A DNA stretch of 64,000 bases from positions 106,559 to 170,558 of the forward strand of contig DAOUJC010000007.1 of NCBI GenBank assembly GCA_034423135.1, written 5' to 3'. Under the pieces are notes generated by a model. The model did not search any database, was not told where the DNA came from, and saw only the letters and a program-made list of their open reading frames with translations. Positions within the stretch are counted from its first letter, which is position 1, and each line of letters starts with the position of its first letter. The position numbers and the translations under genes are program-made. This document shows, piece by piece, positions 54,352-63,747 of this stretch. This DNA comes from JAPPHY01 sp034423135 (GTDB lineage Bacteria; Chloroflexota; Dehalococcoidia; Lucifugimonadales; UBA2985).

Positions 54352-56876
54352 CTACTGCAAGGCTGAAGATCAACAAGCTGCTGGAGAAAGCAGGATGGCG
54401 GTTCTTTCCCGAAGATGGAAGGCCTGCCAATATTCAGCTTGAGGCGAATGTCTCCATCAAGTCACTCGACCTTGAGTCTTTTGGCGATGACTTCGAAAAG
54501 ACCAAAAGGGGTTTCATCGACTTTCTGCTATTGGACTCTAGGGGATTCCCGCTGTTGGTGCTTGAGGCCAAGTCGGAAGGGAAGCAGCCCTTGACTGGCA
54601 AGGAGCAGGCCCGGAGGTACGCCCGTTCCAAGAACTGCCGCTTCGTCATTCTCTCCAACGGCAACCTGCACTATTTCTGGGATCTGGAGCGCGGCAACCC
54701 GTACATCATCACGTCCTTCCCCACTCCGGGGTCTGTGATGGGATACAGCAGGGTCCAGCCCAATCCGCAACGCTTGATAGACGAACAGGTCAGAGACGAC
54801 TACATCGTTCTCACGCAACGGCCCAACTATGCTTCCGAGGCAGCGTGGAAGAATGAGGCTGAGCGGCCGAGCTTCACCAGGGCTAACAACCTCCGCTTTC
54901 TGCGCGCCTACCAGCTTCAGGCGATTCACGCCCTTCAACGGGCTGTGAAGGACGGCAGCGACCGTTTCCTGCTTGAGATGGCTACGGGCACCGGCAAGAC
55001 CCTCACAGCCGCCGCAGTCATCAAGCTGTTCCTGCGCTCCGGCAACGCCTCTCGCGTCCTGTTCCTCGTTGACCGCCTTGAGCTGGAGGAGCAGGCAAGG
55101 AAGATGTTCGCCGCCATACTCGCGGCGGACTACTCCACCGTAATCTACAAAGAGAAGCGGGACGACTGGCGCTCTGCGGAGATTGTGGTCACCACAGTCC
55201 AGTCGTTGCTGTTCAACAACAAGTACCAGTCACTCTTCTCTCCGACGGACTTCGACCTCGTGATCTCCGATGAAGCCCACCGTTCAATCAGCGGCAACGC
55301 CCGCTCTGTGTTCGACTACTTTGTCGGCTACAAGCTGGGTCTGACGGCAACCCCACGAGACTACCTCCGAGGATTCGATAGAGCCGGTCCCAACGTACGC
55401 GACCCCCGCGAGGCCGAGCGGAGGCTGCTGCTGGACACCTACCGCACATTCGGTTGCGAGAGTGGGCAGCCCACCTTCAGATACTCACTGCTGGACGGAG
55501 TGAAGGACGGATACCTCATTAATCCAACCTTGGTGGATGCCCGAACTGAGGTGACTACTCAGCTGCTTGCAGATGACGGCTTCGTTGTTTCCTTCACCGA
55601 CGACACCGGCGACGAGCACGAGGAGACGTTCAGGCAAAGGGAGTTCGAGAAGAGGTTCTTCTCCGACCGGACGAACCATGTCCTTTGCGAGACTTTCCTG
55701 GAGAATGCTCTGCGAGATCCCGTGAGTAGAGAAATCGGCAAGTCCATCGTCTTCGCGGTGAGTCAGAACCACGCCGCCAGACTCACGCAGACCCTCAACG
55801 AGATTGCCGACTTGATGTTCCCGGGGAAGTACCAGTCCGATTTTGCCGTACAGGTCACCTCTCAGGTGCCGGAGGCCCAGCAGTTCACCATCAACTTTGC
55901 CAACAACAACCTGATGGGTTCGGGCAACATCTTTCCCTCCTACCGGACCAGCAAGGCGCGGGTCTGCGTCACAGTGGGCATGATGACCACGGGCTACGAC
56001 TGCACCGATATCCTGAACCTCGGCCTGTTCCGTCCCATCTTCTCTCCCACGGACTTTGTGCAGATCAAGGGCCGCGGCACGCGCAGGCACAGCTTCCTCG
56101 ATCAGTTGCATGACTCCAGCCTGGCTGAGAACGTGGCCCAGCCGGACAAGACCGGCTTCAAGCTCTTCGACTTCTTTGCCAACTGCGAGTATTTCGAGAC
56201 TGAGTTCAACTACGACGAGGAAATCAAGGTGCCGAGAACCAAGCCAGGCGAGCAAGAGGGTGGCGGGAACGGCGGAGGACCGACGATGGTCTATGCCTAC
56301 GAGCACCTGGGCAGGGACATCCTCTCCACAATCAGGGAAGAGACCATTGGTCTGGAGGGCATGAAGGTCGACAGGATGCTGTTCGACCGGTTTGCGGACA
56401 CCGTTCGGGCGGACAATGTCGTCAAAGAGGGTGTCGATGCCGGCCAGTGGGAGTGGGTCATCGACTATGTGCATCGGGAGGTGTTGGACAAGCCGGAGGA
56501 CTACTACACCCTAGACAAGCTGCGAAAGGCCGCGGCTGTAGACCGCCGGATTTCCCTGCGGGAAATCCTCGAAAGGGTATTCGACCTCATCCCATCCTTC
56601 AAGTCCAAGGACGAGCTGCTTGATGAGGAATTCGACAAGTTCGTCGCTTATCACCAGCCGAGGTACTCCAGCTCCATACCGGCAATCAGGACCTTCTTCA
56701 AGGCGTACGTCACCAGCGGCACCGCGCGAGACGCCATCGACAGGAGGAGGTTCACCTACCTCGCCACCAACGCCGAGTTCTCTCTGGAGGACTACCGGGC
56801 TGTGCCTGAACGCTTTCGAGCCCTCGTTCCCGAGTACGTCAAGGACTACGTTTCATTGAACCAGTTCGCGGCATAG
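54342..56876 (+). CDS. hsdR: Type I restriction enzyme R subunit
   Basis: 844 residues. Nuclease domain near residues 60-80 (GFIDFLLLDSRGFPLLVLEAKSE, the D...EAK motif), then a superfamily 2 helicase motor: EMATGTGKTLTAAAVIK (Walker A, near 215), VISDEAHRSI (DEAH box), GLTATPRDYL, and in the second RecA domain TTGYDCTDILNLG and QIKGRGTRRH. The C-terminal helical part would join the methylase. It cuts DNA lacking the host methylation after translocation. The usual ribosome site is weak because the start lies within the direct repeat. Confidence 0.93.
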   Translation: MREATARLKINKLLEKAGWRFFPEDGRPANIQLEANVSIKSLDLESFGDDFEKTKRGFIDFLLLDSRGFPLLVLEAKSEGKQPLTGKEQARRYARSKNCRFVILSNGNLHYFWDLERGNPYIITSFPTPGSVMGYSRVQPNPQRLIDEQVRDDYIVLTQRPNYASEAAWKNEAERPSFTRANNLRFLRAYQLQAIHALQRAVKDGSDRFLLEMATGTGKTLTAAAVIKLFLRSGNASRVLFLVDRLELEEQARKMFAAILAADYSTVIYKEKRDDWRSAEIVVTTVQSLLFNNKYQSLFSPTDFDLVISDEAHRSISGNARSVFDYFVGYKLGLTATPRDYLRGFDRAGPNVRDPREAERRLLLDTYRTFGCESGQPTFRYSLLDGVKDGYLINPTLVDARTEVTTQLLADDGFVVSFTDDTGDEHEETFRQREFEKRFFSDRTNHVLCETFLENALRDPVSREIGKSIVFAVSQNHAARLTQTLNEIADLMFPGKYQSDFAVQVTSQVPEAQQFTINFANNNLMGSGNIFPSYRTSKARVCVTVGMMTTGYDCTDILNLGLFRPIFSPTDFVQIKGRGTRRHSFLDQLHDSSLAENVAQPDKTGFKLFDFFANCEYFETEFNYDEEIKVPRTKPGEQEGGGNGGGPTMVYAYEHLGRDILSTIREETIGLEGMKVDRMLFDRFADTVRADNVVKEGVDAGQWEWVIDYVHREVLDKPEDYYTLDKLRKAAAVDRRISLREILERVFDLIPSFKSKDELLDEEFDKFVAYHQPRYSSSIPAIRTFFKAYVTSGTARDAIDRRRFTYLATNAEFSLEDYRAVPERFRALVPEYVKDYVSLNQFAA

Positions 56877-56884
56877 AGGGGATC

Positions 56885-59320
56885 ATGCTGGACACTGACA
56901 CGAAACGACGCATAGACACCGCCCGCGACATACTCGTGGGGAAGGTCCCGGATCCCAAGAGCCAGGTGGAGCAGATCACCATCGCGCTGATATACAAGTT
57001 CATGGACGATATGGATGCCGAGAGCGAGGAGTTGGGCGGGGAGCGGACGTTCTTCGCCGGAGAGTTCGCAAAGTACGGCTGGGCCAAGCTGATGCAGCCC
57101 GGCATCGGCGGGCACGACATGCTGAAGCTGTACGCCGAGGCCATAGATCGGATGCCGGAGAACCCCGGCATACCACAGCTGTTCCGGGACATCTTCAACA
57201 ACGCCTTCCTGCCCTACCGCGACCCGGAGACCCTACGGGCCTTTCTCAAGGTCATCAACGAGTTCACCTACGATCACTCGGAGCGGCTGGGCGACGCATT
57301 CGAGTACCTGCTCTCGGTCCTCGGCGCCCAGGGCGACGCAGGCCAGTTCCGCACGCCTCGCCACATCATAGACTTCATCGTCGCCGTCGTGGATCCCAAG
57401 AAGGGCGAGACGATACTTGATCCGGCCTGCGGCACCGCCGGGTTCCTCATATCTGCCTACAAGCACATCCAGTCGGCCAACACCGACGACGACGGCCGGA
57501 GCACGCTCACGCCCGACGACCGCGGCCGTTTGGTGGGCAACTTCAGTGGCTACGACATCTCCCCGGACATGGTGCGCCTTTCCCTGGTGAACATGTACCT
57601 GCACGAGTTCTGGGAGCCACACATCCACGAGTACGACACCCTCACCAGCGAGGATCGTTGGAACGAGTACGCAGACGTAATCCTGGCGAATCCCCCGTTC
57701 ATGTCGCCGAAAGGCGGAATACGTCCCCACAACAGATTCTCGGTCAAGTCCAAGCGGAGCGAGGTGCTGTTCGTGGACTATATGGCGGAGCATCTGAGCG
57801 CCAATGGCCGGGCCGGTATCATAGTCCCAGAGGGCATCATCTTCCAGAGCCAGACGGCCTACAAGCAACTGCGCAAGATGCTGGTGGAGGACTACCTTGT
57901 GGCGGTGGTATCCCTTCCCGCCGGGGTGTTCAAGCCCTACTCCGGCGTCAAAACCTCCATCCTCATCCTGGACCGAGTTTTGGCCAAGCAGTCGGGCTCT
58001 ATTGCCTTCTTGAGGGCAGAGAATGACGGTTTCGAACTGGGAGACCAGCGGCGTCCTATAGAGAAGAATGACCTGCCGAAGGTTCAAGCCGAGCTTGACG
58101 CATACCTGAGGCGACTACGGGCCGGGGAGTCCGTGGACAATTCTGATCCCACGCAAGGATTGGTAGTGGAGAAAGCCAGGATCGCCGACCATGGGGAGTA
58201 TAGCCTGAGTGGGGAACGGTATAGGGAGAACAACATCCAGACATCCAGCTTCCCACTTGTATCCTTGGGTCAAGTGGCAGAAGTCATCGCGGGACAGTCA
58301 CCTCCAGGTAGTTCCTACAATGACACCGCAGTGGGTGAACCGTTCTATCAAGGCAAGACTGAGTTCGGAAGAGTCTTCATTGGGAAGCCGACAAAGTGGA
58401 CTACAGACCCTCGGAGATTTGCGGAAAAGGACGATATTCTTATGTCTGTGAGGGCTCCGGTTGGTCCGGTCAACCTTGCCACCCAAAGAGCGTCCATTGG
58501 ACGCGGACTTGCTGCAATCCGGCCTGACGAAACGTGCATACTGATGCCATATCTATTTCGAGTTTTGCTGCACTTGCAGGACGAGATCAAAGGCAATCTT
58601 GGGGCGGCTTTCGCATCCATCAACAAGGCGGAGATAGAGAGCATACAGATTCCGCTTCCTCCCTTAGAAGTGCAGCGGGAGATTGTGGCGGAGATTGAGG
58701 GCTACCAGAGGATCATCGACGGGGCGCGGGCTGTGGTAGAGAACTACCGGCCAAATATAGCGGTTGACCCGGAGTGGCCGAAATGCTCACTTGGCAGCCT
58801 AGCAAACAATCTTGACTCCCGACGTGTTCCGGTGTCCAAAGAACTTAGGAAGCCGGGGCCCATACCTTACTACGGAGCATCAGGGGTTGTTGATTTCGTC
58901 AACGACTACATATTTGATGAGGATATTCTTCTCGTTTCAGAGGATGGTGCAAATCTGTTGGCGCGTTCTACCCCCATCGCCTTCTCAGTCTCTGGCAAAA
59001 GTTGGGTGAACAATCACGCTCACGTCCTAAAGTTCAGGACTCCATATGTCCAGAAATATGTTGAATACTATCTCAATTCGGTTAGCCTTCAGGAATATGT
59101 CACTGGTTCAGCACAACCAAAACTCAATCAAAACGCATTAAGTGCTATTCCGATCCCTCTGCCGGACGATGAAGCCCTTCTCAAAGGACTCGTTTCTGAT
59201 GTTGAAGCGGAGCAGTCCATCATTTGGGCGAATCGCGAGCTGATTCAGCGGTTCGAGAACAAGATTCAGTTCGCCGTGGCAAGGGTTTGGGGCGAGGAGC
59301 TCCCGTATCAACATGCGTGA
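56885..59320 (+). CDS. Type I modification methylase fused to specificity subunit (HsdM-HsdS)
   Basis: 811 residues. The N-terminal ~440 are HsdM: helical bundle, then LDPACGTAGFLISAYKH (SAM binding), FSGYDISPDMVRLSLVNMYLH and the N6-adenine catalytic motif ILANPPF. From about residue 454 the chain continues as HsdS, with two target recognition domains (starting SFPLVSLGQVAEVIAGQSPP and, near 632, KCSLGSLANNLDSRRVPVSK), each followed by a conserved spacer helix (EIVAEIEGYQRIIDGARAVVENYR). Usually M and S are separate. The second recognition domain is visibly AT-richer. The TGA stop lies in the right-hand direct repeat. Confidence 0.92.
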   Translation: MLDTDTKRRIDTARDILVGKVPDPKSQVEQITIALIYKFMDDMDAESEELGGERTFFAGEFAKYGWAKLMQPGIGGHDMLKLYAEAIDRMPENPGIPQLFRDIFNNAFLPYRDPETLRAFLKVINEFTYDHSERLGDAFEYLLSVLGAQGDAGQFRTPRHIIDFIVAVVDPKKGETILDPACGTAGFLISAYKHIQSANTDDDGRSTLTPDDRGRLVGNFSGYDISPDMVRLSLVNMYLHEFWEPHIHEYDTLTSEDRWNEYADVILANPPFMSPKGGIRPHNRFSVKSKRSEVLFVDYMAEHLSANGRAGIIVPEGIIFQSQTAYKQLRKMLVEDYLVAVVSLPAGVFKPYSGVKTSILILDRVLAKQSGSIAFLRAENDGFELGDQRRPIEKNDLPKVQAELDAYLRRLRAGESVDNSDPTQGLVVEKARIADHGEYSLSGERYRENNIQTSSFPLVSLGQVAEVIAGQSPPGSSYNDTAVGEPFYQGKTEFGRVFIGKPTKWTTDPRRFAEKDDILMSVRAPVGPVNLATQRASIGRGLAAIRPDETCILMPYLFRVLLHLQDEIKGNLGAAFASINKAEIESIQIPLPPLEVQREIVAEIEGYQRIIDGARAVVENYRPNIAVDPEWPKCSLGSLANNLDSRRVPVSKELRKPGPIPYYGASGVVDFVNDYIFDEDILLVSEDGANLLARSTPIAFSVSGKSWVNNHAHVLKFRTPYVQKYVEYYLNSVSLQEYVTGSAQPKLNQNALSAIPIPLPDDEALLKGLVSDVEAEQSIIWANRELIQRFENKIQFAVARVWGEELPYQHA

Positions 59321-59322
59321 AG
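59308..59322 (+). repeat. 15-bp direct repeat, right end of the restriction cassette
   Basis: TCAACATGCGTGAAG, identical to 54337-54351. It includes the stop codon of hsdM-hsdS (59318-59320) and the ATG of the MFS gene (59313). Confidence 0.85.
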
Positions 59323-60611
59323 AAAAGGCGCCCGCTACGCCCGAAGCCCGCAAGCGCGGGTTCTACTACGGGTGGGTGATTGTTGTCGTCATTGGCCTCG
59401 GCGGCTTCACGCAGAGTGCGGAGTCCTACCCGATACTCGGGGTATTCCTCAAGCCCATGACCGAGGAGTTCGGCTGGACGCGCACCGTGTTCACCGGTTC
59501 CACGCTGCTGGGAACTCTGATGGGTGGGATTGTGGCGCTCAAGGCAGGCCCTATGATCGACCGGCTCGGCGCGCGCTGGATCCTCACGATCTCGTTCGCA
59601 GTGCTGGGAAGCTCCCTGGTGCTGATGGCCTTCATCCAGGCGCTGTGGCAGTTCTACTTCCTGCAGATTGTGGGCCGAGCCTTGACGATGGGCGTGCTGG
59701 CGCTGGCGCTGGGAGTGGTGGTGCCCAAGTGGTTCGTGGAGAAGCGTGGCCGCGCCGTGGCCCTCGGCGGACTCGGCCAGCGAATCGGCAACGCGGTCAC
59801 GCCCCTGTACGTGCAGTACCTAGTGTCGCAGGGCAGCTGGAGGCTGGCGACGGCCGTAGCCGGGATACTGATGTGGGTTGTGTCCATGATTCCGATCGCC
59901 ATCTTCTTGAGACGCAGGCCGGAGGACATGGGCCTTCTGCCGGACGGGGCGGACCCGGACGAGGCGAGGAGGCGAGAGGAGGCGGTCGCCGCGGGCACTG
60001 CAAGCGCCCCACGCGAGGAGACGTCGCTGACCAGGGAGCAGGCCCTGAGGCACCCTTCGTTCTATCTGCTTGTGGTGGCGTTTTCGCTGGTATTCGTGGC
60101 CGCGCCGGCCCTGAACCTGCACATGCTTCCGTTCATGACGGACCAGGGCATAGGGGAAGGCTACGCTGTGCTTGCGGTGGCGATTCTCTCCATGTGCGCG
60201 GGAGCCGGTTCGATCGTGACCGGATTCCTGTCCGAGCGCATTACTGCCAGGCGTACACTGGTGGGAATCCTGGCGATGATGAGCCTTGGCTTCGTCCTCC
60301 TGCTGTTCGTGGAGCATGCATGGCAGGCGATCCTGTGGGGCATCTACTACGGCCTGTCCTTTGGAGGCATGTTCATACTCCAGCAGATCATATTCGCCGA
60401 CTTCTACGGCAGGGACAACGTGGGCGCCATCCGCGGCGTGGTGTGGCCGATCCAGATGGTCTTCAACGCGTCCGGGCCGTTCGTTGCCTCAGTGGCATAC
60501 GACGTCCTCGGTAGCTACACCGTAATATTCCTGATCTTCTCGGCCGCCGTGATGATCGCGAGCGTGCTGCTGCTGCTGGCCAAGCCGCCCGCGCTTCAGA
60601 CTCGGACGTAG
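59313..60611 (+). CDS. MFS transporter
   Basis: 432 residues. RGFYYGWVIVVVIGLGGFTQSAESYPILGVFLKPMTEEFGW is helix 1 and its loop, as in the monocarboxylate/oxalate-type MFS group; IDRLGARWILTISFAVLG is the loop 2-3 motif and VVVPKWFVEKRGRAVALGGLGQRIGN the helix 4-5 region. The ATG overlaps the stop of the methylase by 8 bp and is within the direct repeat. Nearest relative in the window is the gene at 48750. Convergent with the next MFS gene, 7 bp apart. Confidence 0.83.
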   Translation: MREEKAPATPEARKRGFYYGWVIVVVIGLGGFTQSAESYPILGVFLKPMTEEFGWTRTVFTGSTLLGTLMGGIVALKAGPMIDRLGARWILTISFAVLGSSLVLMAFIQALWQFYFLQIVGRALTMGVLALALGVVVPKWFVEKRGRAVALGGLGQRIGNAVTPLYVQYLVSQGSWRLATAVAGILMWVVSMIPIAIFLRRRPEDMGLLPDGADPDEARRREEAVAAGTASAPREETSLTREQALRHPSFYLLVVAFSLVFVAAPALNLHMLPFMTDQGIGEGYAVLAVAILSMCAGAGSIVTGFLSERITARRTLVGILAMMSLGFVLLLFVEHAWQAILWGIYYGLSFGGMFILQQIIFADFYGRDNVGAIRGVVWPIQMVFNASGPFVASVAYDVLGSYTVIFLIFSAAVMIASVLLLLAKPPALQTRT

Positions 60612-60618
60612 GAGAGCC

Positions 60619-61845
60619 TCAGCGCTGCTCCCGGATGAAGGGCAGTGTCAGCGCGAGCACGGCCGACAGACCCGCCAGGAACAGCACCCCGGGCGCGAGC
60701 GAGCCGACCGCGTCCAGGATCACTCCCAGCAGGAACGGCCCTCCGAACCCGCCTATTTCCGCCGCCGCGAAGAACAGACCTCCGGCCGCGCCCATGCGGA
60801 CTGCGCCAACGCCGCGCGTCTCCATGAGAATGAGCGTGAGCACCGGCATCATGGGCGCCCTGACCACGCCCGACAACACGAGGGCGCCGACGAGAGGCGC
60901 GCCGGCCAGCGTCACGAGCCCAAGCGCCGTGACGGCGGCAATCAGTAGCATTAGCGCCATGGCCAGCGCCCTGCGGCCCTGACGCGCTATCGCCGGTATT
61001 GCCAGCAGTCCTATGATTCCCGCCAGTGTGGAGGCCGCGGTCCATGAGCCGGCCTGCGATAGGGTCATGCCGCGGTCCTGGAGCAGCGTGGGGAGCCAGT
61101 TGTTCAGGGCGTGGTTCAGCAGGAAGGTTGCAATGGCCAGCACGACGATGATCTGGACGTTTCGGATGCGCAGCAGGTCGCGCAGCACGCCGAACGCCGA
61201 GACATTCGCTGCGTCTGATCGACTATCGGCGTCCTCAGGCGGCCGCACGTCGCTGGCCAGAGCCCACCACAGCAGCACGATTACAAGCACCACGGCTCCG
61301 TACACGAGCGAAATGCCTCGCCATGAGCCGGTGAGCGGCATCACCACGCCAGCCGCCGTGGCTAGCGCGATGGCCATGCCGGAGATCGGGCCGGTGGTGT
61401 AGATTCCGGCGGCCAGTCCCCGCTGGTTGCCCTGGAACCACAACGAGACGACCTTGGGCGCTCCGACGGAGATGATGGGGCCTCCCACGCCGAACAGCGC
61501 GACGGCCAGAAAGAGCGTGGGGAAGTCCACGGCCAGGCCGCGGAGCACGAGCGACAACCAGACGACGAATATGCCGATTCCGAGCGAGCGTCTGACGCCT
61601 AGCCGGTCTATCAGCGCGCCGAGCGGGTAGGCCGTACCGATGTAGACCAGCTGCCACGCGCCAAGCACCAGCCCCATCTGGCTGTAGGTCATGTCCAGGT
61701 CCTTGACGATGGGGTCGACCAGCGGCGCAATGGTGCCGGCAGTGACGCCGAACGATACGTATAGCAGCCACACCAGCGCAAGCATCAGCCAGCGCAGTGG
61801 GCTGGCGCTCGGCACAAAGGCTGTGGCCTCGGCGGGATTGCTCAT
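60619..61845 (-). CDS. MFS transporter, CynX/NimT-like
   Basis: 408 residues, twelve helices. PLRWLMLALVWLLYVSFGVTAGTIAPLVDPI is helix 1; IDRLGVRRSLGIGIFVVWLS is the loop 2-3 motif; VSLWFQGNQRGLAAGIYTTGP marks helices 4-5. The fold of this group includes cyanate and nitroimidazole carriers, but substrate is unknown. Divergent from the ABM gene. Confidence 0.82.
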   Translation of the reverse strand: MSNPAEATAFVPSASPLRWLMLALVWLLYVSFGVTAGTIAPLVDPIVKDLDMTYSQMGLVLGAWQLVYIGTAYPLGALIDRLGVRRSLGIGIFVVWLSLVLRGLAVDFPTLFLAVALFGVGGPIISVGAPKVVSLWFQGNQRGLAAGIYTTGPISGMAIALATAAGVVMPLTGSWRGISLVYGAVVLVIVLLWWALASDVRPPEDADSRSDAANVSAFGVLRDLLRIRNVQIIVVLAIATFLLNHALNNWLPTLLQDRGMTLSQAGSWTAASTLAGIIGLLAIPAIARQGRRALAMALMLLIAAVTALGLVTLAGAPLVGALVLSGVVRAPMMPVLTLILMETRGVGAVRMGAAGGLFFAAAEIGGFGGPFLLGVILDAVGSLAPGVLFLAGLSAVLALTLPFIREQR

Positions 61846-61908
61846 GACTTGCGCGGGCAGGATTGCATTGGCGGCTCCATTTGTCGGATACTTGAGACTA
61901 AACGCAGG

Positions 61909-61937
61909 TTCAAATCGCGACAGACCGCATCTAATTT
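61909..61937 (+). promoter_or_regulatory. Promoter of the ABM-msrB genes
   Basis: TTCAAA (61909-61914), 17 bp, TAATTT (61932-61937); AGGAGG follows 2 bases later as ribosome site of the gene at 61950, so the leader is very short. Confidence 0.4.
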
Positions 61938-61949
61938 AGGAGGGAACCC

Positions 61950-62228
61950 ATGACGGTCAGACTCATAGTAAACATGGAGGCCGCTCCGGGCAAGCGCGAG
62001 GAGCTCATCGCCACGTTCGCTGAGCTGAGTCCCAGCGTCCGCGAGGAGCCCGGATGCGAGCAGTACGAGCTGTACCAGAGCACGGAGCAGCCAGACCAGT
62101 TCGCGCTCATGGAGCGATGGACTGACCAGGACGCACTGACCGTCCACGGCCAGGTGCTGCGGGAGCGCGGCGTTGACCTGGCGTCATTGAGGGTCTCACC
62201 CGCGCAGGTGGAGCGGTACGAGGAGTAG
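61950..62228 (+). CDS. Antibiotic biosynthesis monooxygenase (ABM) domain protein
   Basis: 92 residues, one ferredoxin-like ABM domain: VNMEAAPGKREELIATFAEL, EPGCEQYELYQSTEQPDQFALMERWTDQDALTVH. AGGAGG precedes the ATG. Family members include quinol monooxygenase YgiN; others degrade haem or quinones. Substrate not evident. Confidence 0.82.
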   Translation: MTVRLIVNMEAAPGKREELIATFAELSPSVREEPGCEQYELYQSTEQPDQFALMERWTDQDALTVHGQVLRERGVDLASLRVSPAQVERYEE

Positions 62229-62264
62229 CCGCCGCGCACGCGTACAATCGATGGGAGGTGGAAC

Positions 62265-62642
62265 ATGACCAATGTAGCATACAACCAGCTTACACCGGAG
62301 GAGCGGTACGTCATCGAGATGAAGGGGACGGAGCGGCCCTTCTCCGGCGAGTACGACGACTTCTACGAGGCAGGCAAGTACATCTGCCGCCGCTGCGACG
62401 CTGAGCTATACCGTTCAGAGGACAAGTTCGAAGCCTTCTGCGGCTGGCCCGCGTTCGACGACGAGGTGCCGGGCGCGGTCACCCGCCTGCCGGACCCGGA
62501 CGGCATGCGCACGGAGATCGAGTGCGCCAGGTGCGGCGGCCACCTCGGCCACGTCTTTCTTGGTGAGAGACTGACCGACAAGAACACGCGCCACTGCGTG
62601 AACTCACTCTCCATCCGGTTCGTGCCGGAGGAGAAGACTTAG
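62265..62642 (+). CDS. msrB: Methionine-R-sulfoxide reductase
   Basis: 125 residues. Zinc-binding pairs CRRC and CARC, the substrate-side GWPAFDD and GGHLGHVF, and the catalytic cysteine in RHCVNSLSIRF. Repairs oxidised methionine with thioredoxin. The N-terminus (LTPEERYVIEMKGTERPFSGEY) is normal. It sits 36 bp after the ABM gene. Confidence 0.94.
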   Translation: MTNVAYNQLTPEERYVIEMKGTERPFSGEYDDFYEAGKYICRRCDAELYRSEDKFEAFCGWPAFDDEVPGAVTRLPDPDGMRTEIECARCGGHLGHVFLGERLTDKNTRHCVNSLSIRFVPEEKT

Positions 62643-62697
62643 TCCGCCTGCAGAGGCTGCGGCCTCGGGCTTGGCCGGTTGCTTCGCGGGCGCAGGC

Positions 62698-63678
62698 TCA
62701 CGCCAGTGAGTCGGTCAGTGTCCCATGCAGCCAGCCCTCTATGTTGCGGATGGCCAGCTCCAGCCCGGCCCGGTTGGCCTGCGGGGTGTTGGCCGCATTG
62801 TGAGGGGAGAGCACCACGTTTTGCAGCGTGGTGAGCGGATGGCCTGCGGGCAGCGGCTCCGTCGCGAACACGTCCAGTCCTGCGCCGCCGATTTGGCCGT
62901 CTCGTAGCGCTGCCACCAGCGCGTCCTCGTCCACGACGGCTCCTCGGCCCACGTTGACCAGTATCGCAGTCGGCTTCATCATCGCCAGCTCGCGCGCTCT
63001 GATCAGGCCCTCAGTCTCCGCGCTCAGAGGTAGCTGCAGCGACACCACATCCGAGCGGGCCAGCAGTTCATCCAGACTCACAAACGTCGTACCGTAGGCC
63101 CGCGCTCGCTCCTCCGATGGGTTGCGCGTCCAGGCGACTGTGTCCATACCCAGTCCCGCGCCCATCGCGATGACGTGCTGCCCGATGGGGCCTGTGCCCA
63201 TCACGCCCAGCGTTGCGCCATGCAGCTGCCCGACCTGCTGCTGTGGCCACTCGCCGCGCCTCGCGGCGGCATCGAACGCGGGTATGCGGTGAGCGACCGC
63301 CAATGCCAGGGCGATGGCCTTCTCTGCGACAACCGCCGCGGAGTAGGCGGGCGTGTTGGTGACTACAATGCCCCGCCGCCGGCAGGTCTCAAAATCAATG
63401 TTGTCCACGCCAATGCCAAACACCGCAATGTGCTTCAGCCGCGGGCAAACCTCCAGCACCGCCTCCGTGAACGGGCTGGCCGCCAGGGTCAGCGCCACGT
63501 CGGCCTCCGCGATGCGCTCCGCCAGCAGCGCCTCGGAGTACGCGCCTGAGGTGAAGACGCGCAGCTCGCCAAGCTCCTGCAGCCGCGACTCCAGGCCCGA
63601 GGAGGCGACTATGCCTGCCGCGTCGTCCGGCACAACAATGATCATTCGACGGCCCTCCAGCGTTTGGCTGTCGTACAT
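62698..63678 (-). CDS. D-isomer-specific 2-hydroxyacid dehydrogenase family protein
   Basis: 326 residues from ATG 63678 with AGGAG upstream (a frame back to 63729 is less likely). HIAVFGIGVDNIDFETCRRRGIVVTNTPAYSAAVVAEKAIALALA is the first conserved block; GVMGTGPIGQHVIAMGAGLGM binds NAD(H); then VSLQLPLSAETEGLI, LVNVGRGAVVDEDALVAAL (catalytic Arg region uses NVGRG) and SPHNAANTPQA with the catalytic His. Substrate could be phosphoglycerate, glyoxylate or another hydroxyacid. Confidence 0.87.
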   Translation of the reverse strand: MYDSQTLEGRRMIIVVPDDAAGIVASSGLESRLQELGELRVFTSGAYSEALLAERIAEADVALTLAASPFTEAVLEVCPRLKHIAVFGIGVDNIDFETCRRRGIVVTNTPAYSAAVVAEKAIALALAVAHRIPAFDAAARRGEWPQQQVGQLHGATLGVMGTGPIGQHVIAMGAGLGMDTVAWTRNPSEERARAYGTTFVSLDELLARSDVVSLQLPLSAETEGLIRARELAMMKPTAILVNVGRGAVVDEDALVAALRDGQIGGAGLDVFATEPLPAGHPLTTLQNVVLSPHNAANTPQANRAGLELAIRNIEGWLHGTLTDSLA

Positions 63679-63747
63679 TGTAGCGGCTCCTGCGCCCTGT
63701 GGGACGGGTATAGAGTAGAGTGAAGACATCCGCCCAATACCACCGTC

